The notes below the pieces were generated by a model that saw only the letters and a program-made list of their open reading frames with translations, did not search any database and was not told where the DNA came from. A DNA stretch of 64,000 bases from an uncultured SAR86 cluster bacterium (GTDB lineage: Bacteria > Pseudomonadota > Gammaproteobacteria > Magnimaribacterales > D2472): assembly GCA_902511575.1 (NCBI GenBank), contig CABXFU010000007.1, forward strand, positions 25,666 through 89,665. The letters run 5' to 3'. Every line of letters begins with the position of its first letter. Position 1 is the first letter of the stretch. A program made the translations under genes and the position numbers. This document shows, one piece after another, positions 8,704-18,178 of this stretch.

Positions 8704-9210
8704 ATGGCTTATAGAACAGAAGATTATTATTTAATAGATGATGCGGAACTGAGAGATGATTTTGATGCCCTCTATCAGAAAGCTTCAGAGGAGCACGGTA
8801 TTGATTTCTTGTTTCCGCTAGATAAAGTCAAGTCCATGTTACCTGGAGAATTAACTGCCTATAGCACTTATGGTAGTTATCACAAATTTTTATTTATTCT
8901 GTATAAAATAATTGGTGCATATTCTGCAGAAATTACCTTTTCACCAGACCAAGATGCAATTGGTTATTCCCAAACAACTGAAATATATTTTGCTGTAAAC
9001 GATAGTGGTAAAGCAACATTTAGTTTGTACAATGGCATAATTCCAGATGAAATGACTGCCGAGGGTGAGCTAATTACAGAGGATTCAGAAGAATACGCAC
9101 CTTATCGAGAAGCTGTGGAGCAGGGTTTAATAATGTTTGCAGGTGATAAAAATTTAGAAATGGATTTATCAAGTATAAGCATGGAAGAATTTGTGAATAA
9201 GCTTGAATAA
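8704..9210 (+). CDS. hypothetical acidic protein, 168 aa
   Basis: Unrecognised. The protein is strongly acidic and soluble-looking, beginning MAYRTEDYYLIDDAELRDDF, with no signal peptide or membrane segment. The middle (about 60-115) has alternating hydrophobic residues consistent with beta strands (YKIIGAYSAEITFS, TEIYFAVNDSGKATFSLYNG), and the C-terminus is helical and acidic. It is read divergently from the minus-strand island and lies alone before a convergent GNAT gene. An immunity- or adaptor-like role is possible given size and charge, but nothing supports it directly. Confidence 0.6.
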   Translation: MAYRTEDYYLIDDAELRDDFDALYQKASEEHGIDFLFPLDKVKSMLPGELTAYSTYGSYHKFLFILYKIIGAYSAEITFSPDQDAIGYSQTTEIYFAVNDSGKATFSLYNGIIPDEMTAEGELITEDSEEYAPYREAVEQGLIMFAGDKNLEMDLSSISMEEFVNKLE

Positions 9211-9278
9211 GGAAGCGTTGAAGGTGAGTAAAATTAATTTAAATACTATTTAATTACATACGAATTTGAGGCTGATGA

Positions 9279-9815
9279 TTAAAAAATAAATTTTTCCATT
9301 CGAATCATTGGAACTGTTTTGCCAGAATTAGTCTTATAAAGAACATCTTCAATTGACTTATATCCTTTGGCTTCATAAAGAAGCTTGCCTGATTGAGTAG
9401 CCATAAGCTCACATTTCTTAAATCCAAGATTTTTTGCAGCTTCTTCACCCAAATTCATAACCAATGAACCAACACCCATTCTGATCCAATCAGGATGGGT
9501 ATACATAGCTCTTATGCGGGCAGAATCTTTTTTAGGATTCAGGAATTGATCATCTCGATTAGGCGTATGATTGCCGCCAAACAAAGTTTCTCTATTGCTC
9601 CATCCGCCGCACCCAATCAGTACGTCTTTGCTGAAGATCATGAAATATGTTTCATCTTTAATAAGCTGATCATCTAAACCCATGCTATCAAAAGAGGCCT
9701 CTAATTGATCTTTCGTGAGAAGGGGCCCTAGGAGCTGATTAATCGAGAGCGTCATTAATTGTTCAATGGCTGGAATATCATCCAGAGTTGCGATTCTGTG
9801 AGTAAACTCATTCAT
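9279..9815 (-). CDS. GNAT family N-acetyltransferase
   Basis: A 178-residue protein with the GNAT fold: an N-terminal strand-helix segment (HRIATLDDIPAIEQLM), a mid-protein strand (FMIFSKDVLIGCGGW), motif A (RAMYTHPDWIRMGVGSLVM, with the acetyl-CoA pyrophosphate loop RMGVGS), and the C-terminal LLYEAKGYKSIE segment. It transfers an acetyl group from acetyl-CoA to an unknown amine. It stands alone, convergent with the gene at 8704-9210. The substrate cannot be read from the sequence. Confidence 0.85.
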   Translation of the reverse strand: MNEFTHRIATLDDIPAIEQLMTLSINQLLGPLLTKDQLEASFDSMGLDDQLIKDETYFMIFSKDVLIGCGGWSNRETLFGGNHTPNRDDQFLNPKKDSARIRAMYTHPDWIRMGVGSLVMNLGEEAAKNLGFKKCELMATQSGKLLYEAKGYKSIEDVLYKTNSGKTVPMIRMEKFIF

Positions 9816-9893
9816 ATTTTTTTATTTTAATCTCCATGATTATTATAGTAACTGCTAAAATCTTTTTATTAATTTCTCCTATCTTTAAATTAT

Positions 9894-11201
9894 ATGAGCC
9901 CATCAAATTCAGAAAATCCTGCGTCTGCGTTTGATGACACTCTTGAGGATGTTTTGGAGCTACTGGAAGAGGATGCTCAGCATTTTATCTATCTAACAGG
10001 TGCAGCAGGCACCGGCAAAACAACATTGATTGAGCGTGTTAAGGATGAGTGCTTGTTAAAAAAAATGGTAGTAGCTCCAACTGGGGTTGCAGCATTAAAT
10101 ATTGGAGGTAGTACGATCAATTCAGCATTTAGAATTGGTTTTGATACCTTTCCAGTTATCCAAGAATCAAAAGACCCACGCTTTAAAAAATTATTAAAGA
10201 ATCTAGAGCTGCTCATTATCGATGAAATTTCTATGGTTCGAGCACCAATGCTTGATGCAATTTCTGAAACCCTTCAAATACATCGCAATTCATCCAAGCC
10301 CTTTGGCGGTATACATGTGCTGGCATGTGGTGATTTGTTTCAGTTGCCGCCAGTGGTAAAAGAGAATGAAGAGACTGCAATTTTTGAAAGATATCAATCA
10401 GTCTATTTTTTTAGTGCAGATAATTTCCAAGCGATTGATAACCCTTCATTTTTTGAGTTGGTGAGCTCTTTCAGGCAGCAGGATGACAAAGAATTTTATA
10501 ACTTGCTTAATAATGTTCGTCTTGGACAAAACCTAGAGGAGTCTATTAAGACAATTAATCAGACTTGTCATAATCCGGAGTTTGATACTGAGTCATCCCT
10601 CATTATTACCTCAAGAAAATATCGAGCAGAACAAATAAATGAAGAGATGTTGAATTTAATAGATGGACCCGCAACAGCCGCAAAATCAAAAGAGCAAGGC
10701 GAGTTAAATGAAAATGATCTGCCTGCTCCAAGAGAGCTCCGTGTAAAAGAGGATGCCAAAGTTATGTTTATCAAAAACGATCCTGATGGCAGATGGGTCA
10801 ATGGAACCATTGGGGTGGTGATTGATTGTTCAGATAAAAACAAGAAAGTTATTAAGGTTAAAGTTGGGAAAGAAGTATTCAAGGTTAAAAGGGAAGAATG
10901 GAATAAAGTCAGATATGTCTATGATGAATTTAATGATGAGATGGAAGAAGAGATTGTCTCTTCTTTTAAGCAATTTCCTCTTAAATTAGGTTGGGCGGTT
11001 ACTATTCACAAGGCTCAAGGTTTAACTCTTGAAAGTTGCTCTGTAGACCTTGGAGATGGAGCTTTTGCTACCGGTCAAGCATATGTAGCTCTAAGTAGAT
11101 GTAAAACCTTAGACTCTTTAAACTTATATAGAGAACTCAAAGTAAGAGATGCTTTGGTTGATCCAGATATTCAAGATTTTCATGCAGAACACTTTGGATA
11201 G
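9894..11201 (+). CDS. Pif1-like / RecD-type superfamily 1 DNA helicase
   Basis: ATP-dependent DNA helicase of the Pif1-type SF1B group. Walker A GAAGTGKT is at residues 36-43, motif Ia APTGVAALN near 61, Walker B LLIIDEISM with Asp110-Glu111, motif III GDLFQLPPV, motif IV SSFRQ, and C-terminal motifs V/VI (TIHKAQGLTLES and QAYVALSRCKTLDSL). The 435-residue length is a minimal Pif1 core without extra accessory domains. It probably unwinds special DNA structures or acts in repair. It is a single-gene unit followed after 35 bases by a symporter. Confidence 0.9.
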   Translation: MSPSNSENPASAFDDTLEDVLELLEEDAQHFIYLTGAAGTGKTTLIERVKDECLLKKMVVAPTGVAALNIGGSTINSAFRIGFDTFPVIQESKDPRFKKLLKNLELLIIDEISMVRAPMLDAISETLQIHRNSSKPFGGIHVLACGDLFQLPPVVKENEETAIFERYQSVYFFSADNFQAIDNPSFFELVSSFRQQDDKEFYNLLNNVRLGQNLEESIKTINQTCHNPEFDTESSLIITSRKYRAEQINEEMLNLIDGPATAAKSKEQGELNENDLPAPRELRVKEDAKVMFIKNDPDGRWVNGTIGVVIDCSDKNKKVIKVKVGKEVFKVKREEWNKVRYVYDEFNDEMEEEIVSSFKQFPLKLGWAVTIHKAQGLTLESCSVDLGDGAFATGQAYVALSRCKTLDSLNLYRELKVRDALVDPDIQDFHAEHFG

Positions 11202-11236
11202 CTCTACAATAGAATTTTACTTTTCTCATTGAGTGC

Positions 11237-12607
11237 ATGGAAAATCTTATATCTCATATTTCTGAATTAATAATTAGATTTTCCGATTTTGTTTGGGAGT
11301 GGAATGCTCCGTTCTTGGTTGGAGCAGGAATATACTTTCTTATTTTCTCTAAACTTACTCCTTTTAAATATATCCGTCATGCCTTTGATTTAATTAGAGG
11401 CAAGCATACAAAACAAGAAGACATTGGAGAAGTTACTCATTTTCAAGCTTTAACTACTGCATTATCCGGCACCATTGGACTGGGCAATATTTCTGGTGTT
11501 GCTCTCGCCATTGGTTATGGCGGCCCAGGAGTAATTTTTTGGATGTGGGTCACGGCAATTGTTGGTATAGCAACCAAATTTTTTACTTGCACTTTATCTG
11601 TCATGTATCGAGATGTAGATGAGGATGGCACGGTTCGCAGTGGACCTATGTACATTATTAAAAATGCACTCCCCAAGTCTATGATGCCATTGGCATATTT
11701 TTTTGCAGCCGCTGGTTTAATTGGTGCTTTGCCAGGATTTCAGAGCAATCAAATGGTTCAAATGCTTGAGACCTTACCAATCTTTGAGTTCAAATATTTT
11801 AATTTAATGGCTGGAATAATTTTAGCTGCGATCACAGGAGCAGTAATTTTTGGTGGTTTGGTTAGAATAGCTAAGGTTTCGCAATGGCTTGTCCCTTTTA
11901 TGAGCATCTTATATTTTGGCTCTATCATGATTGCGCTAATATTCAATGTTGATGCGGTCATTCCTGCATTTCAGATTATTATCAAAGATGCTTTTACAGG
12001 CTCTGCAGTAGCTGGAGGAAGTGTGATAGCTGTGATTATTATGGGCGTTAAAAGAAGCGCGCATTCTAATGAAGCAGGCATAGGAACAGAGTCACTAGTT
12101 CATGGTGCCGCGAAGACTTCAAATCCAGTCAAACAAGGCTTAGTTGCTATGCTTGGACCTATTTTTGATACTTTGATAATGTGCACATCTACTGCATTGT
12201 TAATTATTATTTCAGGTGTTTGGTTAAATATAGGCTCAGGTGTTGAGGGCGTTAAATTAACCGCAGAAGCATTTAGTGTTCTTCTTGGCCCAGTTGGGTA
12301 TGCAATTTTACTGATTTGTGTGGTCAGTTTTGGAGCTAGCACCATCTTTACTTACTCATTTTATGGGTCTGCCTGCGCTCAATTTTTATTTGGTAAAAAA
12401 GGAGTAAAGGTTTATCAGTGGGTTATTATTTTCTTTGTGGTCGTCTTCGCAGTAATACCCGTGAAGACCGCCATTGCCGTTATTGACCTTTCATTTGCTT
12501 TTATGGCAATACCAACATTAATTTCATCAGTTTGGTTGGCACCGAAGGTTATTGAAAAGGCAAAAGATTATTTTGCAAGTTTGGAGTCTGAGACTTCTTC
12601 TGTTTAA
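11237..12607 (+). CDS. sodium:amino acid (alanine) symporter, AGCS family
   Basis: Inner-membrane transporter importing alanine, glycine or similar amino acids with sodium. The 456-residue hydrophobic protein has about ten membrane helices. It carries the AGCS hallmark segments TALSGTIGLGNISGVA and GGPGVIFWMW, followed by ATKFFTCTLSVMYRD and the GPMYIIKN motif. It also has the conserved SNEAGIGTESLVHGAA loop near residue 280. It converges on an oxidoreductase gene with only two bases between stops. The exact substrate is not predictable. Confidence 0.93.
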   Translation: MENLISHISELIIRFSDFVWEWNAPFLVGAGIYFLIFSKLTPFKYIRHAFDLIRGKHTKQEDIGEVTHFQALTTALSGTIGLGNISGVALAIGYGGPGVIFWMWVTAIVGIATKFFTCTLSVMYRDVDEDGTVRSGPMYIIKNALPKSMMPLAYFFAAAGLIGALPGFQSNQMVQMLETLPIFEFKYFNLMAGIILAAITGAVIFGGLVRIAKVSQWLVPFMSILYFGSIMIALIFNVDAVIPAFQIIIKDAFTGSAVAGGSVIAVIIMGVKRSAHSNEAGIGTESLVHGAAKTSNPVKQGLVAMLGPIFDTLIMCTSTALLIIISGVWLNIGSGVEGVKLTAEAFSVLLGPVGYAILLICVVSFGASTIFTYSFYGSACAQFLFGKKGVKVYQWVIIFFVVVFAVIPVKTAIAVIDLSFAFMAIPTLISSVWLAPKVIEKAKDYFASLESETSSV

Positions 12608-12609
12608 GT

Positions 12610-14205
12610 TTATCTGTCTTTTAGAATTTCTCTAGCTGCATTTTTTCCAGGTAGGCCAGTTACTCCGCCGCCAGGATGAGTACCTGAGCCACACATATAC
12701 AATGATTTTAGCGGCCCTCTATAGTTTCCATAATTCATTAAGGGTCTTGCAGCCCACATTTGATCAAGAGACATTTGCCCATGCATAATATCTCCGCCAA
12801 TTAATCCAAATTTTTTCTCTAAGTCCAATGGTGACAAAATCATCATTCCTAAAATTGATTCTCTAAAATTAGGAGCATGCTTTGTAACGGTTTCAATAAT
12901 TGTATCGGCAGCAGCCAATCGATGATCATGCCACGAGGCTCCATCAGGTAAAGTAGGAGAGAATTGCTGGCAGAATAAGGATGCAACATGCTTGCCCTCT
13001 GGAGCTAGAGTCCTATCCATGGTTGAGGGAATTAACATTTCTACAATTGGTGCAGAAGACCAGCCGCGCGACTTAGCATCGATATAAGCTTTGTCCATGT
13101 AATCTAGTGTAGGAGCTATGACAATACCACTTTGATGATGTTCAGCTATTTCTTTGCCAGGTAGAGCGGAAAAATCTGGCAATTCAGAAAGAGCAACATT
13201 CATCCTGAAAGTTCCAGACCCGCATTTATATCCATCCATGCTGCGATTAAATTCTGGATCTAATTCACTTTCAGAGATTAATTTTTTATATAGAAGCTTT
13301 GGATTGAGATTTGAAATTATTTTTTTAGCTTTTATGGAGCTTCCATCATCTAATTGAATTCCAATAGCGGCACCATTCTCAATAATTACTTTATTGACTG
13401 ATGCACTAGTAAAAATTTCAACTCCATTCTCCTTGCATGCTTTTTCCATGGCTTGAGTTATTGCACCCATGCCGCCAATTGCATGTCCCCAGGCACCTTT
13501 TTCTCCATCAATCTCACCAAACACATGGTGCAGCAATACATATGCTGAACCAGGTGTATCTGGACTAGCATAATTTCCAACTATTGAATCAAAACCAAAC
13601 GCAGCTTTTATGTGCTCATTTTCAAACCATGAATCAAGAAAAGATCGCGCACTTTTTGTAAAAAGATCATAAACATCTCTGTGGACTTGATTGCCTTTGG
13701 TCGCTATTGGCCAAAGTTGTAAAGCAGCATTTAATGCAGCTTTAATGCCTTGCTTTGGGTTTGGCGGTGTTTTTATTGAAAGATCTCTTAGAACATCAGC
13801 TACTGCTTCAATGCGATCGTAGTATTCAGGCAATCTAGCGGCATCTTTTTCAGAAAATCTTTTAAATTCTTCCTGTGTTCTCTCTAGCCCACCTCCTAGT
13901 TTTAAATAAGTTGTTTGGTCTATTGGTAAAAAATTTGAAATAGGACGTTTTACAACTTTTAAACCATATTCCTTGAGCTTCATGTCTTTAATAATTTCAG
14001 GATTTAATAAGCTAACCGTATAACTTGCTACTGAATTTCTGAATCCAGGATGAAACTCCTCAGTAACTGCTGCACCTCCTACAATTGCTCGTTTTTCATA
14101 GACATGCACTTTTAAACCCTTTTTTGCCAAATAATAGGCACAGACTAAACCGTTATGGCCGCCGCCAATAATGATTGCATCAATTGAATTTTGAGAATTA
14201 GGCAT
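12610..14205 (-). CDS. FAD-dependent oxidoreductase, PYROXD2 / phytoene desaturase-like
   Basis: 531-residue flavoprotein with an N-terminal Rossmann motif AIIIGGGHNGLVCAYYLAKKG (GGGHNG at 14-19) ending in Glu37, followed by the GGAAVTEEFHPGFRNS segment seen in PYROXD2-type proteins. The C-terminal FAD-closing segment is MCGSGTHPGGGVTGLPGKNAA. The family resembles carotenoid desaturases but no carotenoid genes are nearby, so the substrate is unknown. It is convergent with the AGCS symporter, and upstream it is divergent from a lipoprotein gene. Confidence 0.88.
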   Translation of the reverse strand: MPNSQNSIDAIIIGGGHNGLVCAYYLAKKGLKVHVYEKRAIVGGAAVTEEFHPGFRNSVASYTVSLLNPEIIKDMKLKEYGLKVVKRPISNFLPIDQTTYLKLGGGLERTQEEFKRFSEKDAARLPEYYDRIEAVADVLRDLSIKTPPNPKQGIKAALNAALQLWPIATKGNQVHRDVYDLFTKSARSFLDSWFENEHIKAAFGFDSIVGNYASPDTPGSAYVLLHHVFGEIDGEKGAWGHAIGGMGAITQAMEKACKENGVEIFTSASVNKVIIENGAAIGIQLDDGSSIKAKKIISNLNPKLLYKKLISESELDPEFNRSMDGYKCGSGTFRMNVALSELPDFSALPGKEIAEHHQSGIVIAPTLDYMDKAYIDAKSRGWSSAPIVEMLIPSTMDRTLAPEGKHVASLFCQQFSPTLPDGASWHDHRLAAADTIIETVTKHAPNFRESILGMMILSPLDLEKKFGLIGGDIMHGQMSLDQMWAARPLMNYGNYRGPLKSLYMCGSGTHPGGGVTGLPGKNAAREILKDR

Positions 14206-14291
14206 AGCTCTATTATACCTTTCTATGAATATTACAAATAATTAATGTATATTTAATTAATAGATACATTTTTTTTTGAGGTAAAAATAAA

Positions 14292-15107
14292 ATGAAAACA
14301 AAATTTAAATTAGCTTTGCTATGTGTACCTTTTTTATTTGTTATTTCATGTTCTGATTCAAATGAGGTACAGGAATCAAAAATCACATGGGATGCTACAA
14401 ATTACACCTTGTATAACGAGTTTATGCAGTGTTCAGCTGGAGAAGACTACAATCAAGAAGCTCTTGATGACATGATTGAATCTTGGAGAGGGCTTGGATT
14501 GTCTGAATCCTTGCTAGGTGGCTGGGGTTATGTATCAGTATCTCCAGAGGAAAGTTCATTCAATAATTATTGGGAATTAAGTTGGTCTTCAAAAGAAGAG
14601 GCTGATGCAGCTTGGGCCGAATGGGTCGCAAACGAAGATGCTATTGCTTGGAGTGAGCAATCATCGTCAATACTTCAGTGCGATGGTGAGAACAGAGATG
14701 GGTATGAATTTACTTTTCCATATGATCCATATGCTTTTGGTGAATCTCCTGAAGATGGCTCTTTTGCAGCGGCATTTAGTCCATGCACATTAAATGAAGG
14801 TATGGGTCAGGATGATTTAAATAAGGCAATCATTGGCTATAATTCTTGGTTGGATGGAATTGATCAATCGCAAGTAAGTGGTTTTTATGCATATGGAATA
14901 TATATTCCTGCGGATAAGACTGCAGAAGAAGATTTTTGGTTTGGGAACTTTCATGAAAACCTTGAAACTATGAATGCGGGTAGTGAGCTTTGGGAAGCTA
15001 CAGGCGGAGATGCAAAAGCTACATTAGAGTCAGTGACCACATGTGGAGTGCCTGAGGTTTCAAATGGTCAAGTATTTCTTGATCCATCTAAGCCAGATTT
15101 TTCTTAG
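14292..15107 (+). CDS. lipoprotein with an internally duplicated domain
   Basis: The signal peptide MKTKFKLALLCVPFLFVISC ends in a lipobox (VISC), so Cys20 is probably lipidated. The mature protein holds two related halves: about residues 45-125 (FMQCSAGEDYNQEALDDMI ... WGYVSVSP ... NNYWELSWSSKEEADAAW) and about 160-245 (FSPCTLNEGMGQDDLNKAI ... FYAYGIYIP ... EDFWFGNFHENLETMNAG). Each half has one cysteine near its start and another near its end, allowing one disulphide per half (inference). I do not recognise the family. A GAGG site precedes the ATG by 11 bases, and a terminator follows. Confidence 0.75.
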   Translation: MKTKFKLALLCVPFLFVISCSDSNEVQESKITWDATNYTLYNEFMQCSAGEDYNQEALDDMIESWRGLGLSESLLGGWGYVSVSPEESSFNNYWELSWSSKEEADAAWAEWVANEDAIAWSEQSSSILQCDGENRDGYEFTFPYDPYAFGESPEDGSFAAAFSPCTLNEGMGQDDLNKAIIGYNSWLDGIDQSQVSGFYAYGIYIPADKTAEEDFWFGNFHENLETMNAGSELWEATGGDAKATLESVTTCGVPEVSNGQVFLDPSKPDFS

Positions 15108-15124
15108 TTTTAATTTAACAAAAA

Positions 15125-15149
15125 GAGCTGCAAGTGCAGCTCTTTTTTT
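15125..15149 (+). terminator. rho-independent terminator, probably bidirectional
   Basis: A 7-bp perfect stem GAGCTGC/GCAGCTC with a four-base loop is followed by seven T. The 5' side is flanked by five A, so the same hairpin can work for hflX coming from the other strand; its stop codon touches the end of the T run. Confidence 0.9.
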
Positions 15150-16446
15150 ATGGAGAGAGAGGTTTTAAATTTTTAAAAATTTCAATTTCTTCAAATTGCT
15201 CAAGCATGCTTTGTGAAATTGAAACCAATGATTGATGCTGACCATTTGAATCCATCTTTTCCTCTAAAATACAACCAGAATCAAATAGCCTTGAGCGAAC
15301 TGATGCTTGAATAGGGGAGAATTGAACCCATCCGCATAATAACCCTCCAAATAGACTTTCAGAAATTACATTTTTTAATTCTTCAAGTCCCTCACCAGTT
15401 TCACTAGACATTTTAATTTCAGCATGCTGATTATTTGTTGGCCATATCTCTTCACTTTTTATCAAATCAATTTTATTTAAGGCTCTAATTTGAGGCATAG
15501 AGCTGACTCCCAATTCATCAAGTATTAAATCAACTTCTTTTATTTTATGATCCCTATTCAAATCTGCAGCATCAATGACATGAATTAAAAGATCAGCAGA
15601 GGCCAAATCATCAAGCGTTGCTTTGAAGGACTCGACTAATTTAGTTGGAAGATTAGATATAAATCCTACCGTGTCAGAGAACAGGACTGTTTCAAGCGTT
15701 TTGAATTTAAAGTCAGCTCTTCTGGTGGTTGTATCCAAAGTAGCAAATAATTTATCTTCAGCTTGCAGGCCACCTTTTGTTAGCATGTTAAATAGCGAGG
15801 TTTTGCCAGCATTTGTATAACCCACCAAAGCTACTAATTTATTGCTACCTTTTCTTCTCGAGTACCTGTTTAAATTTTTTTGATTATGCTGCTTGTCTAA
15901 TTTTTTTTTGAGTTGTTTGATTCTATTGCCAATTAATCTTCGATCGGTTTCAAGCTGAGTTTCTCCTGGACCCCTTAATCCAATACCACCTTTCTGTCTC
16001 TCAAGATGGCTCCAACCTCTGACTAATCGAGTAGATAGGAAGCTGAGTTGAGCAAGCTCAACTTGAAGTTTTCCAATATCACTCTGCGCTCTTGCAGCAA
16101 AAATATCTAAGATCAAACCAGTTCTATCGAGCACCCTTGCACATAATAACTTTTCTAAATTTCTTTCCTGTGAAGGGGAAAGCTCACAATCCAAAACAAC
16201 TAATTTGATATTTTCAGATTCAACAATATCCTTCAGCTCATCAGCTTTTCCTTTGGTAAGAAAATGACTTGCAGATACAAAATTTTGTTTTGAGAAAATA
16301 TGATGTTCAACTTTTAGTCCAGAGGATCTAGCAAGTTCAATAAATTCACTAGAATTAAATTGCTCGAGATTATCTTGATTTGTTCTTAGTAAATCAATTG
16401 AAACAATTATTGCTCTTAGATCAGCTGGGGCAGAAGTTTTTTCCAA
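15148..16446 (-). CDS. hflX: GTPase HflX
   Basis: Ribosome-associated GTPase that splits stalled or stress-arrested ribosomes. The N-terminal HflX domain includes HFLTKGKADEL and VLDRTGLILDIFAARAQSD, followed by a helical linker with GGIGLRGPGETQLETDRR. The G domain has G1 GYTNAGKTS at 209-217, G3 DTVGFI near 258 and G4 NKIDL near 324. The 432-residue length is normal. It is not next to hfq here, unlike in many gammaproteobacteria. It shares a terminator with the convergent lipoprotein gene. Confidence 0.96.
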   Translation of the reverse strand: MEKTSAPADLRAIIVSIDLLRTNQDNLEQFNSSEFIELARSSGLKVEHHIFSKQNFVSASHFLTKGKADELKDIVESENIKLVVLDCELSPSQERNLEKLLCARVLDRTGLILDIFAARAQSDIGKLQVELAQLSFLSTRLVRGWSHLERQKGGIGLRGPGETQLETDRRLIGNRIKQLKKKLDKQHNQKNLNRYSRRKGSNKLVALVGYTNAGKTSLFNMLTKGGLQAEDKLFATLDTTTRRADFKFKTLETVLFSDTVGFISNLPTKLVESFKATLDDLASADLLIHVIDAADLNRDHKIKEVDLILDELGVSSMPQIRALNKIDLIKSEEIWPTNNQHAEIKMSSETGEGLEELKNVISESLFGGLLCGWVQFSPIQASVRSRLFDSGCILEEKMDSNGQHQSLVSISQSMLEQFEEIEIFKNLKPLSP

Positions 16447-16461
16447 ATTGAGATAGTTAAG

Positions 16462-16770
16462 TTATCGTTTGAGCACTTTTGTGAAAGTAATGGAATGTGT
16501 GCTGGTTCCATCTCGTCTAAATTTTGATAATTCTTGATATTCAGGATCATTGAACCAATTAGAAGCATCTTGTTCAGTGCTAAATCCAAATAATATTACC
16601 CGACCTTTGAGAGGTGAGTCTCCTTCCATGTGCTTTGGAGAATCATCAAAGGTGATGAATGAGCCATTATGCTTCTTTAAAATAGGAAAAAAACCTTTTT
16701 CATATTTTCTGTACTCATCAGCATTTGTTACTTCAAGATTTGCTATTGCAATAATTTCAAGTTCTGTCAT
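16462..16770 (-). CDS. DUF1330 family protein
   Basis: 102-residue ferredoxin-like fold protein with the DUF1330 pattern: an N-terminal strand (IIAIANLEVTNADEYRKYEKG), a middle KGRVILFGFSTEQDASNWF segment and EYQELSKFRRDGTSTHSITF at the end. The biochemical role of the family is unsettled; some members resemble dimeric alpha-beta barrel monooxygenases. It lies 15 bases upstream of hflX on the same strand, so the two may share a transcript. Confidence 0.75.
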   Translation of the reverse strand: MTELEIIAIANLEVTNADEYRKYEKGFFPILKKHNGSFITFDDSPKHMEGDSPLKGRVILFGFSTEQDASNWFNDPEYQELSKFRRDGTSTHSITFTKVLKR

Positions 16771-16886
16771 TTATTTTCCATTTAAAAAATTTAATTGTAC
16801 GAAATATCAATACAAAAACATAACTTTTAATTTGCAAATTCCTTTCTATTTATACACAATCCGTTCTTTTAATTATCAAATAAAAT

Positions 16887-17360
16887 ATGAAAGATTTATT
16901 TCCATATGAAGGTAAAACCGTAACAGTTACTAAAGATATGTGTGATTTCAATGGTCATATGAATGTCAATTTTATAAAAGAAGTTTTTGAACAAGCATGG
17001 GATTTTGCCAATGAGGAGTTTGGCTTAAATGAAGAATATTTAAAAAGCGGATTTTCTAGTTTTACACTAGAAGATAATTACAGATTTCAAAAAGAATTCC
17101 TTTTAGGAGATAAGATTTTCCCAGCGTTTAGACTATTTAATGTGAATGAAAAGCTGTACCACATGATTGGAGCCTTATTTGATAAGGATGGAGTTATTTC
17201 TGCCATGTATGAAACAGTGGAAGGCCACATTGATATGAAGATAAGAAAAATTGCACCAATGGACTCAGAAAGGCTTGCTAGGGTTGTAGCAATTAAGAAA
17301 GCTCATGATTCAACTGGTGTTGTGCCCTATGAAATACGGCTTAAAATTAGAGACTTATAA
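16887..17360 (+). CDS. hotdog-fold acyl-CoA thioesterase family protein
   Basis: 157 residues of the 4-hydroxybenzoyl-CoA thioesterase-like hotdog fold. The DFNGHMNVNFIKEVFEQAW segment near residues 20-38 carries the Asp and the NGHMN turn that precede the central helix. A later strand pair (EDNYRFQKEFLLGDKIF) matches the family. It probably hydrolyses an acyl-CoA in the cytoplasm. The next gene, an SDR, starts 20 bases later with a good AGGAG site, so they form a short operon. Confidence 0.75.
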   Translation: MKDLFPYEGKTVTVTKDMCDFNGHMNVNFIKEVFEQAWDFANEEFGLNEEYLKSGFSSFTLEDNYRFQKEFLLGDKIFPAFRLFNVNEKLYHMIGALFDKDGVISAMYETVEGHIDMKIRKIAPMDSERLARVVAIKKAHDSTGVVPYEIRLKIRDL

Positions 17361-17380
17361 ACTAAAGATCAGGAGAATTT

Positions 17381-18178
17381 ATGAATAATAAATATTCACT
17401 TATCACTGGAGGAACCGCTGGAATAGGCCTTGATATAGCCAAGGAGCTTGCTAAGCGAGGCCATAATATTCTTCTGACTGCAAGACGAGAAGAAAGGTTG
17501 AAAGAAATATCTGCCTCTATCAAAGAAGAATTCAATGTTGACTGTAATTACATTGCTGCTGACCTAGCTGATGCTTCAGCCCCAGAAATGATTTATAACT
17601 TTTGCTCTAAAAATAACTATATCGTTGAAATTTTGGTAAATAATGCTGGCTATAGCATCAATAAAAAATTCCATAAAACTAGTGAAGACGAGGAAGAAAA
17701 ATTTTTAAGAGTATTGGGTATAGCAGTAGTTGCCCTTACTAAAAAATTTATTCCAAGTATGTTAGAACAAAATCATGGAAAAATAATGATGGTTTCTTCC
17801 CTTGCTTCATTTGCGCCACCTTCATCTGGGTGGGGCGCCCTTTATGGGCCTGTAAAGACTTTTGTAAATAGATTTGGAGATGCCATAAATATTAATTATC
17901 GTTCTCAAGGAATTACTGCTACCAATGTATGTCCAGGATTCACAGTTACGGAATTTCACACAGCTAGCGGGATGCAAGATGCCATGGATAAGGTGCCTGC
18001 TTTTATGAAAAAAGATTCAAAAACTGTTGCTATTGGAGCTGTGCAAGCAATGCTGAAAGGAAAGAGTGTTTGGGTTCCAGGAGCATTAAATAAACTATTG
18101 GCATTTCTTTGCAATATATTGCCAACCAGCATAGTTATAAAGATGAGCTCAAGCTTAGCTGGGGGTCGCTATGAATGA
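17381..18178 (+). CDS. short-chain dehydrogenase/reductase
   Basis: 265-residue SDR with the NAD(P)-binding motif TGGTAGIG near residue 8, NNAG near 88, catalytic Ser in MVSSLASF and Tyr-Lys in YGPVK. The ARREERL segment after strand 2 has basic residues favouring NADP(H). The N-terminus has no signal peptide, and the C-terminus is moderately hydrophobic (LLAFLCNILPTSIVIKM). The substrate is unknown. It is translated from an AGGAG site and overlaps the next gene by 8 bases. Confidence 0.9.
   Translation: MNNKYSLITGGTAGIGLDIAKELAKRGHNILLTARREERLKEISASIKEEFNVDCNYIAADLADASAPEMIYNFCSKNNYIVEILVNNAGYSINKKFHKTSEDEEEKFLRVLGIAVVALTKKFIPSMLEQNHGKIMMVSSLASFAPPSSGWGALYGPVKTFVNRFGDAININYRSQGITATNVCPGFTVTEFHTASGMQDAMDKVPAFMKKDSKTVAIGAVQAMLKGKSVWVPGALNKLLAFLCNILPTSIVIKMSSSLAGGRYE

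Noticed and set aside
5750..9278. Integrated element with attachment-site duplication of tRNA-Ser
   Set aside because: No integrase and no second copy of the tRNA 3' end was seen on the far side.
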